Assembly (NCBI RefSeq): GCF_025370755.1 | Contig: NZ_JAMXFC010000026.1 | Span: 1 to 64,000, forward strand | DNA: 64,000 bases | DNA from: Laspinema sp. D2d | GTDB lineage: Bacteria > Cyanobacteriota > Cyanobacteriia > Cyanobacteriales > Laspinemataceae | Direction of reading: 5' to 3' | Shown here: piece by piece, positions 36,749 to 47,356 of the stretch | Numbering within the stretch: position 1 is the first letter of the stretch | Layout of the letters: each line of letters begins with the position of its first letter | Notes under the pieces: model-generated | Told to the model about the DNA's origin: nothing | What the model saw: the letters and a program-made list of their open reading frames with translations, nothing else | Database searches by the model: none | Program-made: the position numbers and the translations under genes

Positions 36749-38986
36749 ATGTCTACTCAACCCACCAAAACCCTGTGTCCTTACTGCGGAGTTGGCTGCG
36801 GATTAGAAGTTTCTCCTCCGGCACAACCGGGAAAAGCCACCCATCGGGACAGTGAAGGTAAGCCGATGTGGAAAGTCCAGGGCGATCGCACCCACCCCTC
36901 CTCACAAGGCATGGTTTGCGTCAAAGGGGCCACTATAGCCGAATCCTTAGACAAAGACCGCCTGAAATATCCCATGGTCCGGGCGTCCCTCGACGAACCC
37001 TTTCGCCGCGCCACCTGGGAAGAAGCTTTTACCTTAATCGTCGATCGCATTCAAACCGTCCAATCCACCCTCGGTAGTGACGGCATCTGTATGTATGGGT
37101 CGGGACAATTCCAAACCGAAGACTACTACATTGCCCAAAAACTGATGAAAGGCTGCCTGGGCACCAATAACTTTGATGCAAACTCCCGTCTCTGTATGTC
37201 CTCCGCCGTTGCCGGATACATTCAAAGTCTGGGGTCCGATGGTCCGCCTACCTGTTATGACGACCTCGAACAAACCGACTGTGCCTTTCTCATCGGCACT
37301 AACGCGGCGGAATGTCATCCCATCGCTTTCAACCGACTTCGCAAGTATCATAAAAAGAATAAAAACGTTAAACTGATCGTCGTTGATCCCCGTCGGACCA
37401 CCACCGCTGATGCTGCCGACCTCTATTTAGGCATTCGTCCGGGAACCGATATTGACCTCCTCAACGGCATTGCTTACTTACTCATGCAATGGGGACATCT
37501 CAATACCGTCTTTATTGACGAATGCACCTCCGGGTTTCCCGAATATGCCGAAGTGATTCGCCACTATCCCCCGCAAATTGTCGCCGAACGCTGTGGCATT
37601 CGTATCGATGAACTCGAAACCGCTGCGCGCTACTGGAGTGAGTCCCAGCGCGTCTTGTCCCTGTGGTCAATGGGGATGAATCAGTCCTCGGAAGGCACAG
37701 CCAAAGTCCGGAGTTTGATTAATCTGCACCTGATGACAGCGCAAATTGGTAAACCCGGTGCCGGTCCCTTTTCCCTCACCGGACAACCCAACGCAATGGG
37801 AGGTAGAGAAGCGGGAGGATTAGCCAATCTACTCCCGGGATACCGCCTAGTCAAAAATCCTGAACATCGCCGGGATATTGAACAATTTTGGGGACTCCCC
37901 GAAGGCAGAATCGCCCCGGAAGTGGGTCGGACTGCCTGGGATATGATTACCGGATTAGAAACCGGAAACGTCGGGTTATTGTGGGTTGCGGCAACAAATC
38001 CAGCGGTGAGTATGCCGGATATCGAACGGACTAAAGCTGCCTTAAGGCGATCGCCCTTTACCGTGTATCAAGACGCCTACTATCCCACGGAAACCGCTGC
38101 CTACGCCCATGTTTTGTTACCAGCAGCGCAATGGGGGGAAAAAACCGGGGCGATGACCAATTCTGAACGGGTGGTGACCCTCTGTCCCGCCTTTCGCGAA
38201 CCCCCCGGACAAGCGAAACCGGATTGGGAAATCTTTGCTGAAGTTGGACGCCGATTAGGATTTGCCGAACAGTTTCCCTTTGAGAATTCGGCCCAAGTTT
38301 ATGCGGAATTTGTGCAAATCACCCGCGATCGCGTCTGTGATATGACGGGGTTAAGCCATGAACGCCTCGCCGAACAAGGACCAACCCAGTGGCCCTGTCC
38401 TGCAGGACAAAGCCTCCCACAGGTCAACAAACGCCTCTACACTGACTGGAGATTTCCCACGCCCGACGGACGCGCCCGCTTTGGGGCCCTTCATGCCAAA
38501 GGACTGGCAGAACCCCCGGACCCCAATTATCCGTTTGTTCTCACAAACGGGCGTCTCTACGGACATTGGCATACTTTAACTCGGACCGGCAGAATCGATA
38601 AAATTGTCAAAATGCACCCGAATCCCTTTATCGAGATTCATCCTCGGGATGCTAAGAAATTGGACATTGTGGAGGGGATGAGAATCGAAGTGAGATCGCG
38701 CCGAGGCATTGCCCGATTTCCTGCCAAAGTCACCCAGGCGATCGCCCCGGGTACCGTCTTCGTCCCCATGCACTGGGGCGCACTCTGGGGAGATCAAACC
38801 GAAGCCAACGCCCTCACCCACCCGGAAGCCTGTCCCTCCTCTCTGCAACCGGAATTAAAAGCCTGTGCAGTCCAACTTATCCCTCTCCCAGAAGACGGAA
38901 TTCTCACCCAAACCGAAACCATCGAACAAAGTGACTCCATTGCGATCGCCTTTGCACCACGATCGGCGATCGCCACCCGTTCCTAA
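36749..38986 (+). CDS. narB: Ferredoxin-nitrate reductase
   Basis: The 745-residue molybdoenzyme reduces nitrate to nitrite with electrons from ferredoxin. The [4Fe-4S] ligands are in [12 protein letters not shown] (Cys 11, 14, 18) and GMVCVKG (about 55). Molybdopterin-guanine-dinucleotide binding features follow: [62 protein letters not shown]. The C-terminal beta barrel includes [18 protein letters not shown] and FVPMHWG. Length is normal. It closes the nirA-orf-orf-nrtP-narB block. Confidence 0.96.
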   Translation: MSTQPTKTLCPYCGVGCGLEVSPPAQPGKATHRDSEGKPMWKVQGDRTHPSSQGMVCVKGATIAESLDKDRLKYPMVRASLDEPFRRATWEEAFTLIVDRIQTVQSTLGSDGICMYGSGQFQTEDYYIAQKLMKGCLGTNNFDANSRLCMSSAVAGYIQSLGSDGPPTCYDDLEQTDCAFLIGTNAAECHPIAFNRLRKYHKKNKNVKLIVVDPRRTTTADAADLYLGIRPGTDIDLLNGIAYLLMQWGHLNTVFIDECTSGFPEYAEVIRHYPPQIVAERCGIRIDELETAARYWSESQRVLSLWSMGMNQSSEGTAKVRSLINLHLMTAQIGKPGAGPFSLTGQPNAMGGREAGGLANLLPGYRLVKNPEHRRDIEQFWGLPEGRIAPEVGRTAWDMITGLETGNVGLLWVAATNPAVSMPDIERTKAALRRSPFTVYQDAYYPTETAAYAHVLLPAAQWGEKTGAMTNSERVVTLCPAFREPPGQAKPDWEIFAEVGRRLGFAEQFPFENSAQVYAEFVQITRDRVCDMTGLSHERLAEQGPTQWPCPAGQSLPQVNKRLYTDWRFPTPDGRARFGALHAKGLAEPPDPNYPFVLTNGRLYGHWHTLTRTGRIDKIVKMHPNPFIEIHPRDAKKLDIVEGMRIEVRSRRGIARFPAKVTQAIAPGTVFVPMHWGALWGDQTEANALTHPEACPSSLQPELKACAVQLIPLPEDGILTQTETIEQSDSIAIAFAPRSAIATRS

Positions 38987-39029
38987 TCCAAAAAAGCCGA
39001 ACTTTCCACAGTTCGTAGTAACAGTAGTA

Positions 39030-39077
39030 ACGACTGAAGTTGTTCTCTGATTTTCTGAGTAACAACTTCAGTCGTTC
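39030..39077. repeat. 16-bp inverted repeat after narB (dispersed element)
   Basis: AACGACTGAAGTTGTT (39030-39045) and AACAACTTCAGTCGTT (39062-39077) are exact reverse complements around CTCTGATTTTCTGAGT. A near-identical element occurs at 54832-54882, also just after a gene end. It may serve as a terminator. Confidence 0.85.
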
Positions 39078-39164
39078 TTAAAGTTAATTGAACCCCATCT
39101 TGAACTGACCCAATCCCCGGCCATGCCATGTTAAAATTGACCCAATGGATTGCGAGGAAACCCA

Positions 39165-39398
39165 ATGGACTGGCAAGAACTCCGGAAAGAAGCCTACAAT
39201 TTATCGGTCAGCGATCGATTAGCCCTCGTCGAAGCGATCGTCCATTCTGTGCATGAGGAAATCAGACCCCGGCCCCCGGTGCCACCGGGAACCATAACCC
39301 GATTACGGGGAATTCTCAAAACAGACGGGCCTCCTCCCACCGATGAAGAAATTGAAGCTATTAAAGAAGAACGGTTGAAGGAAAAATACTTAACATGA
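39165..39398 (+). CDS. Antitoxin-like protein of a toxin-antitoxin pair
   Basis: The 77-residue protein starts at the ATG at 39165 (MDWQELRKEAYNLSVSDRL); an earlier in-frame ATG at 39150 lacks support. The N-terminal helix LSVSDRLALVEAIVHSVHEEI resembles addiction-module antitoxins, followed by a Pro-rich segment and an acidic helix EEIEAIKEERLKEKYLT that would bind a toxin. Its stop overlaps the start of the PIN toxin pseudogene (ATGA), the usual arrangement. It appears intact although its toxin is broken. Confidence 0.75.
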   Translation: MDWQELRKEAYNLSVSDRLALVEAIVHSVHEEIRPRPPVPPGTITRLRGILKTDGPPPTDEEIEAIKEERLKEKYLT

Positions 39399-39805
39399 GG
39401 GTGTTGCTGAATACTAATATTATTTTAGATTATTTCTTAGAATGAGACCCTTTCATGAATGATGTGGAAGCCTTATTTGCTAAAATTGAAGCGAAGCAAA
39501 TAGAAGGATATATCACCGCCACCAGTTTAACTGATATCTTTTATATTGTCAGCAAGAGTAAAGGGATTCAAGTCGCAAAACAAGTGGTTTCAAAACTGTT
39601 AGATGGGTTAGAGATCTGCAAGGTAGATCGCCTGATTCTTGAATCCGCCCTGGCGTTAGAGTTGAATGATTTTGAAGATGCGGTATAAATTGCCTGTGCG
39701 ATCGCCTCTAATCTGGAGGCTATTATTTCTTGCGATCGCGACGGATTTTCTCAAGCGCCCATGCGCACTTACTCCCCCCGGGATATCATCGAACAACTGC
39801 CGTAA
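39395..39805 (+). pseudogene. PIN-domain toxin inactivated by two nonsense codons
   Basis: One frame of 137 codons reads as a PIN ribonuclease: MRVLLNTNIILDYFLE, then TGA at 39443-39445, DPFMNDVEALFAKIEAKQIEGY..., ALELNDFEDAV, then TAA at 39686-39688, IACAIASNLEAIISCDRDGF to the final TAA at 39803-39805. Both interruptions fit single C-to-T changes (CGA to TGA, CAA to TAA). The first acidic position reads Asn (LLNTN) where PIN domains usually have Asp (LLDTN), so even the active site is damaged. No frame shift is needed. Expression of an internal fragment from the ATG at 39455 is possible but would lack the N-terminal active-site residues. Confidence 0.88.
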
Positions 39806-39904
39806 TTTAACCCAAAGGGGATAAACCCTGAGTTTATTACCACAATTTTTGATACTATTTCTAACATAAGATAACAAACTCTGTTTCTGATTTTTCAGAA
39901 ATAA

Positions 39905-39967
39905 AAACCGGGTTTCTGAATACAAATGCTGATAATTATCAACAAATTTGTTACAGAAACCCGGTTT
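39905..39967. repeat. 14-bp inverted repeat with AGAAACCCGGTTTCT motif
   Basis: AAACCGGGTTTCTG (39905-39918) and CAGAAACCCGGTTT (39954-39967) are exact reverse complements around a 35-base AT-rich spacer, in the gap between convergent genes. Confidence 0.85.
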
Positions 39968-40052
39968 CTAAGCTGCTTCGTCTTCTTACCATTTCCTGTT
40001 AGGGAAAGGGGTTGGGGGTTAGATTACGCTGGGTAGTCCAGCAAACATGAGA

Positions 40053-40856
40053 TTAACGGGAGATGAAATGAACCCAACAATCGCCATCAGCTTTGCAGGT
40101 ATTCTGAATTAGGTCATAGGAATAGCTTAACCCTGCACCTCGTGCAGAAGTATTGTATCCATGAGACCAATATTCACCATAAGGGTCATGAACGATAAAT
40201 CCATGAGAATTGTAGCCAATCAAGCAAACAATATGACCGAAACTGGTAAAATAACCATGGATTACAATCGGGTTACCTTGAATCAGCCATTCCTTGATTT
40301 CATTAAAAGTCGCTTTTTCAGTAAAGCGGTCTTTTGCCCCATAAGCTTCGGCAACTTGAGCCAAATGATAGGGGTCATGACGACTTAAACCCCGCGCTTC
40401 TAACCAGTCTTGGAGTTCATCTTCTAACTGTTTGTGAGGCTGTTCGCCTTTAATTCCCAAGTAAGCTAAACACATGGCAATGCTGGTGGTGTTGCAACTG
40501 CCGTAAGGATTTTTGGAATTATCCAGTTGGGATTTGTAGGGAACTGCCAGTTTAATGCGATCGGGAAAAGCCACGGACCCTTTGTGCAGAATCACCCCAT
40601 GTTTATAATAAACATACCAAGTGTTGCGACCTTGGAAACTTTCTTGGGCAAAACAAACCTTAACGTGATCGCTTTCTGGGGCGTAAGACTGAACTTTTAA
40701 AACCGTTCCCGCTGGAATCGCTTGTTTTTCAGAATCGCTGAGATCCGATGAGGGAAGGGGTTTCTGTTTGAGAATTGTATCAGAAAGAATTTTTAGTTCG
40801 GTGAACTGGTTTCCGGAGGCGGTAGATGAAGTTGAATAGGATTGTGCTGCGGTCAT
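40053..40856 (-). CDS. C39-like papain-fold peptidase
   Basis: The 267-residue protein has an N-terminal SH3-like beta region (about 20-100, IPAGTVLKVQSYAPESDHVKV). A C39-family-like peptidase domain follows: VPYKSQLDNSKNPYGSCNTTSIAMCLAYLG with catalytic Cys121, GHIVCLIGYN with His208, and HDPYGEYW with Asp224. No signal peptide is evident. Such proteins are often linked to cleavage of peptides or cell-wall material, but the substrate is not known. It is divergent from the phosphatase gene. Confidence 0.85.
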   Translation of the reverse strand: MTAAQSYSTSSTASGNQFTELKILSDTILKQKPLPSSDLSDSEKQAIPAGTVLKVQSYAPESDHVKVCFAQESFQGRNTWYVYYKHGVILHKGSVAFPDRIKLAVPYKSQLDNSKNPYGSCNTTSIAMCLAYLGIKGEQPHKQLEDELQDWLEARGLSRHDPYHLAQVAEAYGAKDRFTEKATFNEIKEWLIQGNPIVIHGYFTSFGHIVCLIGYNSHGFIVHDPYGEYWSHGYNTSARGAGLSYSYDLIQNTCKADGDCWVHFISR

Positions 40857-41113
40857 AATTTCTAACCCAAAAACAAGTAAAATGCCGATACCAGTCGTTG
40901 TCTGAGTCGGGGCTGGCAGTTAGCCAGAGGGTTGCCTATCTTTGCCCTGGTGTTTAGGCTGGCCCGACTTTCAGAACCGTTTGTAACCCCCACTACATAG
41001 GCCGCATCCCCAGCGGTCAGAAACCAGTATAGTGAGGAGGAAGTCCGGGTTGGGACAACTCATCCTTGTGCCAACTGAGACTGAAATTGCTGATGAGTGG
41101 ATGAGTTATACCC

Positions 41114-41758
41114 ATGTCTCAAATCGTTTGGATTGCAAGACACGCGAACCGTTTAGACTTCGTAAACCCTGAATGGTTTAATACAGCAAAACGTCGGTAC
41201 GATCCGCCCTTGTCGGCAGATGGTTTTTTACAAGCGAAAGAACTTGCCGAACGTCTCAAGGGAGAACGTATAAATCACATCTTCACCTCTCCTTTTCTGA
41301 GAACCGTACAAACTGCAAATCAGGTGGCAGAAATTTTAGATTTACCCCTAAAACTTGAGTGGGGACTGTGTGAATGGTTAAATCCAGAGTGGATGACGGA
41401 AATGCCGGAAACCCTCCCTCGGGAGGTATTAGCCCGGAAATTTCCTAGAATTGATTTAAATTATCACTCTCGGGTGGTGCCGAAGTACCCCGAATATGAT
41501 CCGGTTTGTCTGCAACGGGCGGGAGAAACGGCGCGCCTGCTGGCGGATGAGTTTTCCGAGGAGATTTTGCTGGTGGGGCATGGGGCCTCAGTAATTGGGG
41601 CGACAATGGGTCTAGCGGTGGATGCGGCGGAAATGGAGTTGAGTGCGGGATTATGCTGTTTGTACAAGCTAGTCCGCAAAGAGGAAATCTGGGAAATTGA
41701 ACTGAAGGGCGATCGCTCTCATTTGCGAGAAATTGAGGCAGAAATCCGATTTTTTTAG
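41114..41758 (+). CDS. Histidine phosphatase family protein
   Basis: The 214-residue protein belongs to the phosphoglycerate-mutase-like superfamily. It has WIARHANRLDFV (catalytic His, with Asn-Arg in place of the usual Gly-Glu), ERLKGERINHIFTSPFLRTVQTANQVAEIL (Arg pocket), LCEWLNPEW, and ILLVGHGASVIGATMGL (second His). The RHANR form occurs in the eukaryotic-like UBASH3/TIGAR-type branch and in cyanobacterial relatives. Substrate unknown. glk lies 57 bp downstream on the same strand and may be cotranscribed. Confidence 0.88.
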   Translation: MSQIVWIARHANRLDFVNPEWFNTAKRRYDPPLSADGFLQAKELAERLKGERINHIFTSPFLRTVQTANQVAEILDLPLKLEWGLCEWLNPEWMTEMPETLPREVLARKFPRIDLNYHSRVVPKYPEYDPVCLQRAGETARLLADEFSEEILLVGHGASVIGATMGLAVDAAEMELSAGLCCLYKLVRKEEIWEIELKGDRSHLREIEAEIRFF

Positions 41759-41815
41759 GAAGATGAAAAAGAAACCGGATTTAATCCAACAGTCCATACG
41801 CTCAGAATCAACAAG

Positions 41816-42832
41816 ATGACCTTACTATTAGCCGGAGATATTGGGGGTACAAAATCCCTTTTGCGCTTGGTGGAAATGCCGACTGCAGCAGATACTTCAG
41901 GGACATTCCAGATTGACACTCTCTATGAGGGGAGGTATGCCAGTCAAAACTATCCTGACTTAGTACCCATTGTGGATCAGTTTTTTAAGGAAGCGAGTCA
42001 GAAATTAGGAGAGGTCCCCTCACCCAAGGGGGCCTGTTTTGCGATCGCCGGACCTGTGATGGGACATACATCCGTTTTGACTAACCTAAGTTGGACCTTA
42101 ACAACGGACCGACTTGAAAAAGAACTCAATATTCCCCATGTCAAGTTAATTAATGACTTTGTAGCGGTGGGTTACGGGGTGTTGGGGATGAATCCAGGGG
42201 ACCTCCATACCTTACAACCCGGGGAGTCCCAAACTGCCGCCCCGATCGCAGTAATTGGCGCAGGAACGGGACTCGGACAAGGGTTTTTAATCCGGCATTT
42301 GGATGAATATTTTGTCTATCCTTCGGAAGGGGGTCATGGGGATTTTGCACCGCGTACCGCAGTCGAGTTTGAACTGTTGCAAGACTTAAAGCAACGGGAG
42401 AACATTGATCGGGTTTCTGTTGAACGCGTGGTATCGGGGATGGGGATTGCATCAATTTATCAATTTTTGCGCGATCGGGCGATCGCTGCTGGAAAAGATA
42501 TTTCCCCCGCAGACAAAGACCCCGCAGAAATTTCCCAAGCGGCCCTAGAAAAATCTGACCCGATCTGTGAACAAACGTTACAAATTTTCGTGGAAGCTTA
42601 CGGGGCGGAAGCGGGAAATCTGGCTTTAAAATTACTACCCTACGGGGGATTGTATCTGGCGGGGGGAATTGCAGCTAAAATTCTACCCTTAATTAAAGAG
42701 GGCGATCGGTTTATCAACAGTTTTAACCACAAAGGTCGAGTCAGTCCCTTGGTAGAAAAAGTCCCGGTTCATATCGTTCTTAATCCCCAAGTCGGGTTAA
42801 TCGGTGCCGCCATCTGTGCTGCCCGATTATAG
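41816..42832 (+). CDS. glk: Glucokinase
   Basis: The 338-residue Glk-type enzyme phosphorylates glucose with ATP. Motifs: LLAGDIGGTKSLLRLVE (phosphate 1), GACFAIAGPV, LINDFVAVGYGV, PIAVIGAGTGLGQGFLI (phosphate 2), YPSEGGHGDFAPR (glucose-binding His/Glu) and LYLAGGIAAKILP (adenosine). Length is typical. It could use glucose released by the trehalase encoded at 23.6 kb. Confidence 0.95.
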   Translation: MTLLLAGDIGGTKSLLRLVEMPTAADTSGTFQIDTLYEGRYASQNYPDLVPIVDQFFKEASQKLGEVPSPKGACFAIAGPVMGHTSVLTNLSWTLTTDRLEKELNIPHVKLINDFVAVGYGVLGMNPGDLHTLQPGESQTAAPIAVIGAGTGLGQGFLIRHLDEYFVYPSEGGHGDFAPRTAVEFELLQDLKQRENIDRVSVERVVSGMGIASIYQFLRDRAIAAGKDISPADKDPAEISQAALEKSDPICEQTLQIFVEAYGAEAGNLALKLLPYGGLYLAGGIAAKILPLIKEGDRFINSFNHKGRVSPLVEKVPVHIVLNPQVGLIGAAICAARL

Positions 42833-43056
42833 TCACGATAACCCGGATTTTTACAAAAATTCTGCAATTTATAGCAGTTTTCGCTCGGATGATATCTGTA
42901 TGATCCCCCTAAATCTCCTTTGTCAAGGGGGACTTTGACCCGATCACTGAACCTCAATCTTTTGAGGAACGCTATAGTAGCTAAACGGGACTTTAAACTG
43001 AGTTGATTGCCCCGTTTAGCTCATCGAATCCTCACCTTTTAAAACATCGTTTCGGT

Positions 43057-43338
43057 TCAGAAGGTGTTAAAGACGCGGGAAGCGATGACAGCAAGCAAGA
43101 CGAATAAACCTAATGCCCGCCGAAAATAGTTCACGCCGTCGAAAATCTCCAACCATGCCCAAGTAAACCAGGACCCAAAGGCGATCGCATCTAGGCCCGT
43201 ATGCAGTGTCCCACTGGGAACTACCAATGTGAGTAGGGTGGTTGTAATTGCCACCAGAATGGGCAGATTGGGGGGTTGAGCAATCACAATATTGCCCGTG
43301 TCATCTCGAAATGTTTGATTAAATAAGCTATTTTCCAT
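43057..43338 (-). CDS. Small membrane protein, hypothetical
   Basis: The 93-residue protein has two or three hydrophobic segments (ILVAITTTLLTLVVPSG, LDAIAFGSWFTWAWLEIF, ALGLFVLLAVIASRVF). AAGGAATAG precedes the ATG. It does not match a family I can name; compact cyanobacterial inner or thylakoid membrane proteins of this type are common. It lies upstream of def on the opposite side of a short gap, same strand. Confidence 0.7.
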   Translation of the reverse strand: MENSLFNQTFRDDTGNIVIAQPPNLPILVAITTTLLTLVVPSGTLHTGLDAIAFGSWFTWAWLEIFDGVNYFRRALGLFVLLAVIASRVFNTF

Positions 43339-43447
43339 GAATCTATTCCTTAAAGTTCGCTCCTTTCAGTTTAGTGGGTATTAACCTTCTCTAGTCTCTT
43401 CCTAAAGAGAGGTAATTTAAAATTTAATACTGTGCTTTTTCTTGCTC

Positions 43448-43981
43448 TCACAATTGCTGTAGAATCTGCTTTTGATACTCCTGCTCGGTGACAATATCCA
43501 GCATACTTTCCACTCGGTCTAAAAAGACCTTTCCCTCTAAATGGTCATATTCATGCTGGAAAATTCGGGCCACAAATCCTGTAAATTCTTGCTGGTGTAA
43601 TGTCCCCTGCTGGTCCAGATATTTGACCTCGATCGCCTGATGTCTCGGCACTAATCCGCGAATTCCGGGTACACTCAGACACCCTTCCCAATCTTTGACC
43701 TTTTCCTCAGAATAGGCGATAATCTGGGGGTCAATAATGGCGATTGGCTCCATTGTCGGAGCTTGGGGATAGCGCAAGGTGGGACGGGACGCTAAGATAA
43801 AGACTCGATAGGATTCCGCAATCTGGGGAGCGGCAATCCCAACTCCATTGGACGGTTTCAAAGTTGTCATTAACTCGTCAATCAGCGACTGAATTGCATC
43901 TAAGTGAACGTTAGTCACAGGTTGGGCTTGGACCCGTAAGATGGGATTGCCTAATTGAACAATCTCTCGAAAGTTATTCAT
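43448..43981 (-). CDS. def: Peptide deformylase
   Basis: This 177-residue metalloenzyme removes the formyl group from nascent proteins. All three motifs are present: GVGIAAPQI (46-54), EGCLSVPG with Cys101, and HEYDH with His143, Glu144 and His147, the metal ligands and catalytic Glu. Length is normal. Downstream is a short gap to a small membrane-protein gene. Confidence 0.96.
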   Translation of the reverse strand: MNNFREIVQLGNPILRVQAQPVTNVHLDAIQSLIDELMTTLKPSNGVGIAAPQIAESYRVFILASRPTLRYPQAPTMEPIAIIDPQIIAYSEEKVKDWEGCLSVPGIRGLVPRHQAIEVKYLDQQGTLHQQEFTGFVARIFQHEYDHLEGKVFLDRVESMLDIVTEQEYQKQILQQL

Positions 43982-44149
43982 CGTGTTAGTCTACGATTGT
44001 ATAGGAAGTTTTGTAGCTGTCCAACTGGAGTATTAAGGAGGGGGAGAAGCTCGCTCCCACTCCTTGAGGGCAATAGTCGAATTGCTGCAAAGTGAGCTTC
44101 GTCAACACTTGGAACAAAACAATTTTTTTTAGAAATTAGAACTTAGAAC

Positions 44150-45391
44150 TTAAAAACTCGGATTAACAGGCATTTCTCCCGGTTCTACGGTGACATTTAA
44201 GGTTTTTCCATCACGGTTAATTTGTAGTTCCAAGGCATTTCCCACTTGCGACCCTTGAACAATTTGCTGGACCACATCGGACTGAGCGATCGCCTGATCT
44301 TCCATGCGTTGAATCACATCCCCCTCGCGCAATCCGGCGCGTTCCGCTGGGGAATTGGGAGAGACTCGCACAATTAATACTCCGCTATCTACCGATAACT
44401 GCATCGGACTATTGGGGTCAGTATTCAACTCTTGCTGTAATTCCGGTGTAATGGTGACCATTTCAATCCCTAAAAAGGGATGTTGCACTTTCCCTGTGGT
44501 AATCAATTGCTGGGCGATCGCTTGTGCGGTTTGGATGGGAATGGCAAATCCCAATCCTTGTGCACCACTAATAATCGCCGTATTCATGCCAATCACTTCT
44601 CCTCGGGCATTCAGCAACGGACCGCCTGAATTCCCGGGATTGATTGCCGCATCGGTTTGGATAAATCCCACCCGCTTATCGGGAACCCCCACATCGCGAC
44701 TCGATCGCCCGGTGGCACTGACAATCCCTGCCGTCACACTATTATCTAACCCCAGGGGATTTCCGATCGCGATCGCCCATTCTCCCGGTTGCAATTGTTC
44801 TGAATTCCCCAAAGTCGCCTTGGGTAGATCCGTCGCCTCAATCTTTACCACCGCCACATCAGAAATCGGGTCCTCTCCCAATACCGTTCCCTCAAAACTT
44901 CGCCCATCCTTGAGGACCACACTCACCGTATCCGCACCATTAATCACATGAGCATTCGTCAAAATTTGACCATCATCGCTGATAATAAATCCCGACCCTG
45001 TACCCCGTTCCACTCGTTGTTGTGGCTCCATCGGTGCCTGTCCAAAAAACCGCCGAAAAAACGGGTCCCGAAAGGCATCGGGGAGATCCTGGGTAACCGT
45101 TCGTGCGGCATCAATTCGTACCACTGCCGGACCCACCTTTTCCACCGCCTCGACAATAAAATTAGAATTCACCGGCAAGGATAAGACGCCGGGAGGGAGG
45201 GGAGCATCATCGGAAGTCGTCACCGAGGGAGTGCGAGGATCCAACGACCCTAGGGATAAAGGTCCATTGGTGCGTAACCAGCGATCGCCCATAAATGCTG
45301 CACCAGCACCTACCACCACCAACAACAGGTAAAGGAACACCTGTGTCCCAGAAAAATGACCCCGTTGATGATCCCGCTCTGAATTTTTCAT
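44150..45391 (-). CDS. HtrA/Deg-type serine protease (HhoA/HhoB-like)
   Basis: The 413-residue protein has an N-terminal membrane anchor or signal (about 17-35). The trypsin-like domain has His148 (LTNAHVI), Asp178 (DPISDVAVVKI) and Ser255 (GNSGGPL). One C-terminal PDZ domain follows (about 315-400, SGVLIVRVSPNSPAERAGLREGDVI). Cyanobacterial Deg proteases of this shape act in the periplasm or thylakoid lumen on damaged proteins. Which of HtrA, HhoA or HhoB it is cannot be decided here. It diverges from dnaA. Confidence 0.95.
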   Translation of the reverse strand: MKNSERDHQRGHFSGTQVFLYLLLVVVGAGAAFMGDRWLRTNGPLSLGSLDPRTPSVTTSDDAPLPPGVLSLPVNSNFIVEAVEKVGPAVVRIDAARTVTQDLPDAFRDPFFRRFFGQAPMEPQQRVERGTGSGFIISDDGQILTNAHVINGADTVSVVLKDGRSFEGTVLGEDPISDVAVVKIEATDLPKATLGNSEQLQPGEWAIAIGNPLGLDNSVTAGIVSATGRSSRDVGVPDKRVGFIQTDAAINPGNSGGPLLNARGEVIGMNTAIISGAQGLGFAIPIQTAQAIAQQLITTGKVQHPFLGIEMVTITPELQQELNTDPNSPMQLSVDSGVLIVRVSPNSPAERAGLREGDVIQRMEDQAIAQSDVVQQIVQGSQVGNALELQINRDGKTLNVTVEPGEMPVNPSF

Positions 45392-45647
45392 TGGTGCTTT
45401 CCTATGTTCCTTACTAAAACTCGTTAAACAATCTTACGTTTGTAAAAAAAAGACTTAAAAATTAGTCTTTAACCCCTTTGATTATAGACAATTCCTGAAT
45501 CCAAGTGGCGATCGCCTGCGAAACCCAACTCTATGGCACAAACGATGGTTAACTTAGATACCAGCCTCATCCAACAATCTCCTACTCTGGGCAGAATTTT
45601 TTGCTACAGTCATAAGGCATCAAAGATTACTGCTTGCGAGGTCAGTT

Positions 45648-47024
45648 GTGGACATTCCTCTCGAAAGTCTTTGGGATCGGGTACTGGAACGGTTACAGGT
45701 GCAATTGAGCCGTCCCACCTTTGAAACCTGGATCAAAACCGCCACTGCCGTGCAGCTAGAAAATAACTGCTTGGTGATTGACACCCCCAATCCCTTTGCC
45801 CGCAACTGGTTACAGAAGTATTACATTAAAACCATTGCGGATGTCGTCACCGATATCCTGGGACATCCTGTAGATATTTACATTACTACCAGCGGCAGCG
45901 AAGCCACCCAAGGGAGCGATCGCAGCGATTATATGTGGCCCTCTCCCGTTGTCACTCAGATTCCCGAACCCACTCCCCCGCATCCGCACCGTCCTACAGA
46001 ACTCAATTCCAAATATGTTTTTTCCCGATTTGTGGTGGGTGCAAACAACCGGATGGCTCATGCCGCTTCCCTCGCTGTTGCCGAATCTCCAGGACGGGAG
46101 TTTAATCCGTTGTTTCTCTGTGGCGGGGTCGGATTGGGAAAAACTCACCTGATGCAGGCGATCGGTCATTATCGCTTAGAAATCTCTCCTGAGTGTAAGA
46201 TATTTTATGTCTCCACGGAACAATTCACCAATGATTTAATTGCCGCCATTCGCAAGGATAGTATGCAAAGTTTCCGGGAACATTATCGAGCAGCAGATGT
46301 GTTATTAGTCGATGACATTCAATTTATTGAAGGCAAAGAATACACTCAAGAAGAATTTTTCTATACCTTTAATACTCTGCATGAAGCGGGGAAGCAAGTG
46401 GTCTTAGCTTCAGACCGCCCTCCTAATCACATCCCCCGCTTGCAAGAGCGATTATGTTCGCGGTTTTCAATGGGATTAATTGCGGATATTCAAACCCCAG
46501 ACTTGGAAACTCGCATGGCAATTTTACAAAAAAAAGCCGAATATGAAAAAATGCGATTACCTCGGGATGTGATTGAATATATTGCTTCTCATTTCACTTC
46601 AAATATTCGAGAATTAGAAGGGGCATTAATTCGGGTGGTGGCTTATTTATCCATTTCGGGATTACCGATGACGGTGGAAAATATAGCCCCGATTTTAAAT
46701 CCCCAAACTGAGCCAGTCAAGGCCACAGTAGAATCGGTGATGGCAGCGGTAGTCGAGATATTGGGAATTTCCCTAGAGGATTTAAAGGGGAATTCGCGAC
46801 GGCGAGAAATTAGCCAAGCGCGTCAGATTGCCATGTATCTAATCCGTCAGCATACGGATTTGAGTTTACCCAAAATTGGGGAAGAATTTGGCGGAAAAGA
46901 CCATACCACAGTGCTGTACAGTTGTGAAAAAATTGCGGCGCTCAAGGATAATGATGTGGAAATGCGGAATTTGCTGCGGCAGTTGAGCGATCGCATTCAC
47001 TTTGCAAGTAAATCCCCCGAGTAA
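45648..47024 (+). CDS. dnaA: Chromosomal replication initiator protein
   Basis: DnaA (458 residues, GTG start) binds DnaA boxes and opens the origin. Domain I is residues 1-85; the short domain II linker (85-118) is Pro-rich. The AAA+ domain has GGVGLGKTH (159-167), [14 protein letters not shown] (Walker B) and sensor motifs. Domain IV holds the DNA-binding [35 protein letters not shown]. It is followed by four DnaA boxes and dnaN, the classical bacterial origin arrangement, not universal in cyanobacteria. Confidence 0.97.
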   Translation: MDIPLESLWDRVLERLQVQLSRPTFETWIKTATAVQLENNCLVIDTPNPFARNWLQKYYIKTIADVVTDILGHPVDIYITTSGSEATQGSDRSDYMWPSPVVTQIPEPTPPHPHRPTELNSKYVFSRFVVGANNRMAHAASLAVAESPGREFNPLFLCGGVGLGKTHLMQAIGHYRLEISPECKIFYVSTEQFTNDLIAAIRKDSMQSFREHYRAADVLLVDDIQFIEGKEYTQEEFFYTFNTLHEAGKQVVLASDRPPNHIPRLQERLCSRFSMGLIADIQTPDLETRMAILQKKAEYEKMRLPRDVIEYIASHFTSNIRELEGALIRVVAYLSISGLPMTVENIAPILNPQTEPVKATVESVMAAVVEILGISLEDLKGNSRRREISQARQIAMYLIRQHTDLSLPKIGEEFGGKDHTTVLYSCEKIAALKDNDVEMRNLLRQLSDRIHFASKSPE

Positions 47025-47356
47025 GGCGTCCGATGGGTTCCCTCCCCATTCCTCCCCCGGCGGCGATCGCCTGGGGAAAATTTCTTTAAATTGTGGAAAA
47101 ACTGGGGAAAACACCGGGGAAAAAGTCTCCTCCCTAGGCGAAAATTACGGATTAAGTAAAAATACTTTGTGGAAAAATCGGTAAAGTTTTCCACAAGTTT
47201 TCCACAGGGGTAGAGGAGGAGAAATCAAGAGGTAGGAAAAAAGGCGATCACACCTTTGCCACTGGATAGAGGAAAGAAGCAGTGGTAGGATGGGCGATCG
47301 GGCAAAAATTGCGCCGATCGCTGTACTGACCCCAAACAAGGCACCTCTGAAGACTC
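47025..47356. other. Candidate replication origin (oriC)
   Basis: Between dnaA and dnaN lie four exact TTTTCCACA-type boxes: 47092-47100 and 47168-47176 in reverse (TGTGGAAAA), 47187-47195 and 47198-47206 in forward orientation. The last two are separated by two bases. AT-rich stretches (about 47130-47200) adjoin them. TTTTCCACA is the usual cyanobacterial box form. Confidence 0.8.
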
